DNA of 10,197 nt, taken from Clostridiales bacterium (lineage in GTDB: Bacteria > Bacillota > Clostridia > Oscillospirales > QAMX01). Positions 6,712 to 10,197 of the stretch are shown in pieces. The position numbers were made by a program, and so were the translations under genes. The stretch lies in contig QAMX01000171.1 of the NCBI GenBank assembly GCA_003149835.1, forward strand, positions 1 to 10,197, read 5' to 3'. Numbering within the stretch: position 1 is the stretch's first letter; the number at the start of each line of letters is the position of its first letter. Under the pieces are notes generated by a model. It was not told the DNA's origin and ran no database searches. It worked only from the letters and a program-made list of their open reading frames with translations.

Positions 6712-8130
6712 ATGGAAAACGCGGATACGGCAATGAAAAAATGGGATATCTTCAATTTCTCGTTTCACAATTTTCTGCGGCGGAAAACGCGGAGCGCTCT
6801 GACGGTTCTCGGCGTTATCATCGGCACGGCCGCCGTCGTGATTATGATTTCCATCGGCGTAGGGATGAACAAGGGCTTTGAGGATCAGATCAGCCAATGG
6901 TCGGACTTACGGCAGATCGAAGTGTATAAAAACTACGGGTATAACGACGACGGCAGCGCATCGGATGTGATCGGCGCGATGAACAAAGATGGCTTGGAGG
7001 CGATCCGGCAGATTCCGCATATCGCCGCTTCCACCCCTAAGCTCAGCGCCTATGCACCGCTCGTCATGGGCAAAAAGCAGGCCAGTATCAACATTATCGG
7101 AATCGATCCGGCCGAGATGGCCAAATTCAGCTATACCGTCGGCACAGGCCGCCTGCTGAACGCCGAGGACGTCGGTCAGGGTACTTTTGTTATGACCTAT
7201 CCCGTTCCGTTTCTGATTTCCAGCCCGAAAAAACCGGTGTACTGGTACGACCCGTACTTCGGCGAACCTCATCCGTTTGATCCGTTGGAACAGGCCTTTA
7301 AGCTGACAATGGATTACAGCTATGGTCAAGGGCCGCAGGATTTCAGCAAGCCAAAGCCGAAGCTTTATAAGATGGAATGTGTCGGCGTTTTGCAGCAGAA
7401 ACCGGAAGGCTCTTATGACGATCCCGTCATTTACATGGACATCGACCTGCTCCTGAAATACCTGGATGAGTACAACAAGGCCAACGGCGGCGGCAGCAGC
7501 GGCGGAATCATCACCTATGGCGTCGGCGGGATCATCGGCGGCGACTTCGGCGGCGGCAGTTCCTCCGAGGATATTTACGACCAGTTTATCGTTCTGGTCG
7601 ATGAGACCAAAAATGTGCAGGATGTCGAAAAGCAGATTCGCGCGCTCGGTTACAACACATACAGCTCGATGAGCTCTTTAACCGAAATGCAGGAGCAGTC
7701 GAAATTTCTGCGCACCGTGCTCGGAGCCATCGGCATCATCGCCTTCTTCGTGGCGGCGCTCAGCATCACAAACACAATGATCATGTCCATTTACGAGCGC
7801 ACACGGGAGATCGGCGTTATGAAAGTGCTCGGCTGCCGTGTTCGGGACGTCCGCTCTATGTTTCTCGTCGAAGCGGGCATCATCGGCTTGGTAGGCGGTA
7901 TTCTCGGCGTCGGTCTGAGCTATGGTGCGTCGGCGCTGCTGAATCACCTCGGCAAGGACAGCGGCGGTATTCTGGGCTATTCCACGGGCGGCACAGACGT
8001 ATCGATCGTTCCGCCGTGGCTGGCGCTGGTCGCGTTGGCGCTCGCCTGCTTTGTCGGCATTGCCTCCGGCCTTTATCCGGCCATCCGCGCCACTCGCCTC
8101 CCCGCGCTGGAAGCCATGAAGAACGAATAA
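6712..8130 (+). CDS. MacB/FtsX-type ABC transporter permease
   Basis: This 472-aa membrane protein has the four-span MacB fold. Span 1 (about 28-51, LTVLGVIIGTAAVVIMISIGVG) follows the typical cytosolic FxxHNFLRRKTRSALTVLGV start. A large extracytoplasmic MacB_PCD-like domain (about 55-335) comes next, then the FtsX core with spans near 337-360, 386-410 and 436-458. The core includes SIYERTREIGVMKVLGC, the cytosolic coupling segment typical of MacB, and the C-terminal AIRATRLPALEAMKNE motif, which is nearly diagnostic. MacB permeases work as dimers with a separate or fused ATPase and act by mechanotransmission rather than as channels. A Gly/Ser-rich insertion lies at about 257-285. Start choice is uncertain: 6712 has only a weak AAGAG, and 6733 (MKKWDIFNF) is a good alternative. 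It lies 84 nt after the CARDB gene and ends the operon. The family is very sure; the substrate is unknown. Confidence 0.93.
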   Translation: MENADTAMKKWDIFNFSFHNFLRRKTRSALTVLGVIIGTAAVVIMISIGVGMNKGFEDQISQWSDLRQIEVYKNYGYNDDGSASDVIGAMNKDGLEAIRQIPHIAASTPKLSAYAPLVMGKKQASINIIGIDPAEMAKFSYTVGTGRLLNAEDVGQGTFVMTYPVPFLISSPKKPVYWYDPYFGEPHPFDPLEQAFKLTMDYSYGQGPQDFSKPKPKLYKMECVGVLQQKPEGSYDDPVIYMDIDLLLKYLDEYNKANGGGSSGGIITYGVGGIIGGDFGGGSSSEDIYDQFIVLVDETKNVQDVEKQIRALGYNTYSSMSSLTEMQEQSKFLRTVLGAIGIIAFFVAALSITNTMIMSIYERTREIGVMKVLGCRVRDVRSMFLVEAGIIGLVGGILGVGLSYGASALLNHLGKDSGGILGYSTGGTDVSIVPPWLALVALALACFVGIASGLYPAIRATRLPALEAMKNE

Positions 8131-8255
8131 GAAATCCATCTGATCGAAATACGTTTCTATCGGAGGGCCGGTAGCGGCCAAACCTGATCCTATTGCGGCA
8201 AAAAAAATCCCCGCTGAAAGGGTCGGGGCGTAAGAAAGTAATATCGTGTTTTTGC
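8131..8255. other. Operon 3' spacer with several small hairpins
   Basis: After the permease stop there is an imperfect hairpin (8142-8161, GAAA/TTTC core) and a 5-bp hairpin GGCCG/CGGCC (8166-8170, 8175-8179). Neither is followed by a T-tract, so no clear plus-strand terminator for the operon was found. A minus-strand terminator candidate is listed separately. Confidence 0.4.
8200..8228 (-). terminator. Minus-strand intrinsic terminator candidate
   Basis: Read on the minus strand, CCCCG (8228-8224), a 10-nt loop and CGGGG (8213-8209) form a short stem followed by A and then eight Ts (complement of 8200-8207). The orientation fits the end of a leftward transcript, such as that of the decayed minus-strand gene at 8327-8650. 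Confidence 0.55.
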
Positions 8256-8287
8256 GGAAACGGCATGGCTTCGGTCATGCCGTTTCC
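8256..8287. repeat. 12-bp perfect inverted repeat with UUCG tetraloop
   Basis: GGAAACGGCATG (8256-8267) and CATGCCGTTTCC (8276-8287) are perfect inverted repeats. On the plus strand the loop closes further through G-U and C-G to a C(UUCG)G tetraloop, one of the most stable RNA loops. No T-tract follows on either strand. It may be the end structure of the operon transcript, or part of the accessory segment. Confidence 0.6.
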
Positions 8288-8326
8288 TCTTTCATCAGTT
8301 CATTCAGCGGGATAAAGCCCACAAGG

Positions 8327-8650
8327 TCATAGGAAATACGAAAGAAGCAGATGTTCCAAGCTGACCGCATAGGCGGCATAGGTACGAATCAAGGTAACGA
8401 CCGTTTCATGAATATCCGCTTGCAGAATCCCCTCTGAGCTACAATCCAACTCTGTCGCCAGATGTGGTGGGGACGGCAATGGGTTGTTTGCACCTTGCCG
8501 TTGTTGCTCTGCTTCATACTGTTTACCGATAAGGGATTTTTTCTGTTCCTTGGTGAGATTTCTGCGACCGAGCTGATTTTCACAAATCCATGCTATTGTT
8601 TCGCATCTATTGGCATTTTTTTCATATATCACAGGGTATTTGTATCTTTA
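8327..8650 (-). pseudogene. Relic of a ParB-like DNA-binding protein
   Basis: On the minus strand an open stretch of 101 codons starts at a GTG (8632) with no ribosome site. Residues such as NRCETIAWICENQLGRRNLT and KEQKKSLIGKQYEAE strongly recall the ParB-type proteins of genomic islands and integrative elements, in which 'WICxNQLGRRNLTxEQxxYLIGKRYEAE' follows the ParB/sulfiredoxin core. Here that core is missing: the similarity already starts upstream of the GTG and is cut by a TAA at about 8648-8650. After residue 45 the sequence no longer looks like the family, and a different frame near the 3' side (ending at 8265, ...VGFIPLNELMKEETA) looks coding. I read it as a 5'-truncated and internally damaged gene. 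The family assignment is from memory of the motif and is moderately sure; the pseudogene status is inferred. Confidence 0.5.
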
Positions 8651-8667
8651 TGTAAAATTCGCTATTA

Positions 8668-8702
8668 AAAAGTCGAATCCCAACAAATTATTTTCGACTT
8701 TT
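8668..8702. repeat. 10-bp inverted repeat just upstream of a strong promoter
   Basis: AAAAGTCGAA (8668-8677) and TTCGACTTTT (8693-8702) are perfect inverted repeats around 15 nt. With an A-tract on the left and T-tract on the right it could serve as a weak bidirectional terminator insulating the promoter 12 nt downstream, or as a protein site. Confidence 0.5.
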
Positions 8703-8714
8703 CCCGCCTATGCA

Positions 8715-8743
8715 TTGACAAAATTGACAATATCATGTATAAT
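8715..8743 (+). promoter_or_regulatory. Perfect consensus sigma-A promoter
   Basis: TTGACA (8715-8720) and TATAAT (8738-8743) are both exact consensus hexamers with an exact 17-nt spacer. A second TTGACA (8724-8729) lies in the spacer but is too close (8 nt) to act with this -10. Transcription should begin near 8750 and read through the relic at 8823 into the gene at 9076. Confidence 0.9.
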
Positions 8744-8822
8744 TTTACACAATAATTTGAGCGATGGAGTATGCTTGAAGTTCTATATTTTACGAAAATT
8801 GTATTAGATCGGTAGAAATGTT

Positions 8823-9143
8823 ATGGAAGAACAGGAAGCAAATGAATTTGCTCACTATCTTTTACACCAAGATTCTGGAAAAAAGATAAGCCAGTATATC
8901 AATCGGCATAAGAAGGCTACGATTGTTGCTATCTCGCGTATCGCTCTCTTTCTGATCGGCTGTTTTGTTTATGGCGGTATTCAAAGAGAGCGGAGTTATT
9001 ACGGCGAGTTTTCCATCACTTCTACCGGAAACAAATACCATCTTCGTCAAACAGCTTTATTTAGGAGGATTTCAAATGGAGAACTATATCGGCAAAATCT
9101 GTCCGTTCTGCAAAACGGAAATCCAAGAGGGGGATTCAGTTAA
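8823..9143 (+). pseudogene. Relic resembling the tail of an ImmA/IrrE-type protein
   Basis: The open frame gives 106 residues. EEQEANEFAHYLL (2-14) looks like the helix that ends ImmA/IrrE (M78) metallopeptidase domains, but the HExxH helix that should precede it is absent and there is no ribosome site at 8823. A membrane span follows (about 32-51, ATIVAISRIALFLIGCFVYGG), then SITSTGNKYH, which looks like the start of a 'GxKYHxxxC' metal-binding motif. Directly after KYH (about 9041) the frame turns into unlike residues, while the +2 frame reads IFVK, as if a few bases were lost. The frame then runs 68 nt into the next gene, which is unusual for a real gene end. I infer a 5'- and 3'-damaged remnant. 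It could instead be a short, recently evolved membrane protein; the M78 link rests on one short motif. Confidence 0.45.
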
Positions 9144-10038
9144 AGTCTGCCCTGCTTGCAACATTCCTCACCACGAAGATTGTTGGGAAGAAAATAAAGG
9201 TTGTACGACCTTTGGATGCTCTGAGCTGCATTACGAAGCGCAGCATACCAATCCCACAGATGTATGCCAAAATTGTGGCGCACCTTTAGGTGATGGTCAG
9301 GCCTTCTGCCCCAAGTGCGGAACATTTAGAGATGCTCCCAAGAAGAATGTTTGCAACAAGTGTGGCACAGAACTCCAAGATGGACAAGAGTTCTGCCCCA
9401 CGTGTGGACAAAAAGCAGGTTTTGCAGTCGATAGTAATGTAAATTCTGCTATCAGCCAGTTCAACGCAGGCATTGAAAAGAAAAAGAAGAGATCTAAGGC
9501 ATTGCCTATCATTCTTGTTGTTGCAGCTGTCGTTGCTATCATCGTAGGTGTGTTTGTTTTCCACACGCTGGGCGCAAAGAAGGCCGAAGAAGCAAAGAAA
9601 GAGTACATTGCGAATGTCGAAGAATTCCTCTCTCTCGCCCTTACTGCCGGCTCTAACCTGGAAGATATTGCTGATACTATTCAGGAATACTGGTACGAAA
9701 GTATTTGGGAAGACAAGCACGGTTCGGATATCAATGATGCAATTCTTTATGCAATGATTGATAAGTCCGCTGAGATTACTGAAGCTGAAACTTTAGATGG
9801 TAAAATGAAGAATATTTACTCTAAGATTAAGAGTGTTCCTGATGAAATTGCAGAAGAAGATGTTGACGACATTGAAGAACTCTGTGATGCGGTCAAGGAT
9901 TTGTACAATGTATATACGGACTTTTATAGTATCGCGACTGACCCTTCCGGAAGCTATAACTCTTATAGCGCCGACAACACCGAAACAACTGATGAATTCC
10001 TTTCTTGCTATCGAGCATTGGAAAATCTTTTAGATTAA
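9076..10038 (+). CDS. Membrane protein with RING-like domain and two zinc ribbons
   Basis: This 320-aa protein is of unknown function. Residues 9-48 form a RING-like zinc domain: C9-x2-C12, C25-x2-C28, H33-x2-C36, C43 and C48 (CPFCKTEI, VCPACNIPHHEDCW, CTTFGC), as in prokaryotic RING-family proteins. Two zinc ribbons follow: C64-x2-C67/C78-x2-C81 and C93-x2-C96/C107-x2-C110, with nearly identical 'GxxLxDGQxFCPxCG' halves. After a basic KKKKRSK stretch comes one membrane span (about 143-166). The rest (167-320) is acidic and helical, with a Ser/Tyr-rich gap near 290-300, and no motif I recognise. By the positive-inside rule the zinc domains are cytosolic and the tail is outside. The start is certain: AGGAGG (9063-9068) is 7 nt upstream of ATG 9076. 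It is probably transcribed from the promoter at 8715. Codon use is more AT-rich than in the genes before 8130, in line with acquisition. Confidence 0.85.
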   Translation: MENYIGKICPFCKTEIQEGDSVKVCPACNIPHHEDCWEENKGCTTFGCSELHYEAQHTNPTDVCQNCGAPLGDGQAFCPKCGTFRDAPKKNVCNKCGTELQDGQEFCPTCGQKAGFAVDSNVNSAISQFNAGIEKKKKRSKALPIILVVAAVVAIIVGVFVFHTLGAKKAEEAKKEYIANVEEFLSLALTAGSNLEDIADTIQEYWYESIWEDKHGSDINDAILYAMIDKSAEITEAETLDGKMKNIYSKIKSVPDEIAEEDVDDIEELCDAVKDLYNVYTDFYSIATDPSGSYNSYSADNTETTDEFLSCYRALENLLD

Positions 10039-10053
10039 AATATTGATTTATAG

Positions 10054-10082
10054 TCGATTGTAAAACTACGTTTTACAATCGA
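10054..10082. repeat. 13-bp near-palindrome after the RING gene
   Basis: TCGATTGTAAAAC (10054-10066) and GTTTTACAATCGA (10070-10082) are perfect inverted repeats around TAC. It starts 15 nt after the stop codon of the gene at 9076. No T-tract follows, so intrinsic termination is doubtful though possible. Confidence 0.65.
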
Positions 10083-10086
10083 GAGA

Positions 10087-10155
10087 CTCGCGCTTATCGC
10101 ACTCGCTACGCTCGTTTGGTCGGCGCGAGGGCTCGCTTTGCTCGTCAAAGTCGAG
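10087..10155. repeat. Tandem imperfect repeats with nested inverted repeats
   Basis: CTCGCTACGCTCGT (10102-10115) and CTCGCTTTGCTCGT (10132-10145) are direct repeats 30 nt apart. Inverted repeats overlie them: CTCGCGC/GCGCGAG (10087-10093, 10123-10129) and CTCG-CTTTG/CAAAG-T-CGAG (10132-10140, 10146-10155, one-base bulge). Confidence 0.55.
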
Positions 10156-10185
10156 TTTTTGAGGTGGCAAAGCCACCTCAAAAAC
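10155..10185. repeat. 14-bp perfect inverted repeat near the right edge
   Basis: Arms 10155-10168 and 10172-10185 are perfectly complementary (core GAGGTGGC, loop AAA, GCCACCTC). The T-tract is in the left arm and the A-tract in the right arm, the reverse of an intrinsic terminator on either strand. This points to a structural or recognition element instead. Confidence 0.65.
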
Positions 10186-10197
10186 GAATTTGAATGG

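Noticed and set aside
4837..6897. Very long (686-codon) minus-strand open frame opposite the CARDB gene
   Set aside because: It is antisense to a clearly coding gene with signal peptide, repeats and membrane anchor. Its translation is rich in Arg, Asp and Gly without domains, as expected for a shadow of GC-biased codons, and it crosses the gap and the start of the permease gene.
8462..8807. Two short plus-strand open frames (68 and 65 codons)
   Set aside because: They are antisense to the ParB-like relic or overlap the promoter region, with no ribosome sites.
8669..10155. Attachment-site direct repeat (AAAGTCGA near 8669 and near 10148)
   Set aside because: Only 8 nt match and the flanks differ; expected by chance in AT-rich sequence.
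10155..10185. Intrinsic terminator
   Set aside because: Stem is strong, but the T-tract is on the 5' arm and the A-tract on the 3' arm on both strands, the opposite of a terminator.
1..10197. tRNA, rRNA or CRISPR array
   Set aside because: No cloverleaf with a TTCGA-type loop in context, no rRNA-like sequence and no regularly spaced identical repeats were seen on reading both strands.

Overview
The window reads as Clostridia-type Firmicutes chromosome: strong Shine-Dalgarno sites, textbook TTGACA/TATAAT promoters, a GC-rich core with Gram-positive-style surface proteins, and an AT-richer accessory segment at the right end. No RNA gene or CRISPR array was found. Family names come from reading motifs in the translations, not from database searches.

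Left part (1-2650). The 3' end of an aconitase-superfamily hydratase runs in from the left edge. A small histidine-triad (HIT) protein follows and ends at a very strong hairpin. Next is a self-contained regulator unit: an extended -10 promoter overlapped by a 10-bp palindrome, then a 250-aa protein with a CxxC/His finger, a LuxR-type helix-turn-helix and a DUF2087 domain, then an intrinsic terminator.

Middle (2780-8130). A three-gene operon encodes an ABC ATPase of the MacB/LolD type, a secreted, membrane-anchored protein built from about seven CARDB-like Ig domains, and a MacB/FtsX-type permease. The order is ATPase, surface protein, permease. No MacA-type (HlyD) adaptor is visible, so the CARDB protein is the natural candidate for the extracytoplasmic partner. 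The operon has a leader of about 185 nt containing several small hairpins.

Right part (8131-10197). Base composition and codon use shift towards AT. The segment holds a relic of a ParB-like protein (minus strand), a relic that looks like an ImmA/IrrE protein tail, a perfect consensus sigma-A promoter, and an intact 320-aa membrane protein with a RING-like zinc domain, two zinc ribbons, one membrane span and an acidic helical tail. It ends in about 130 nt of back-to-back inverted repeats. This looks like a decayed mobile-element or accessory island next to the core operon.
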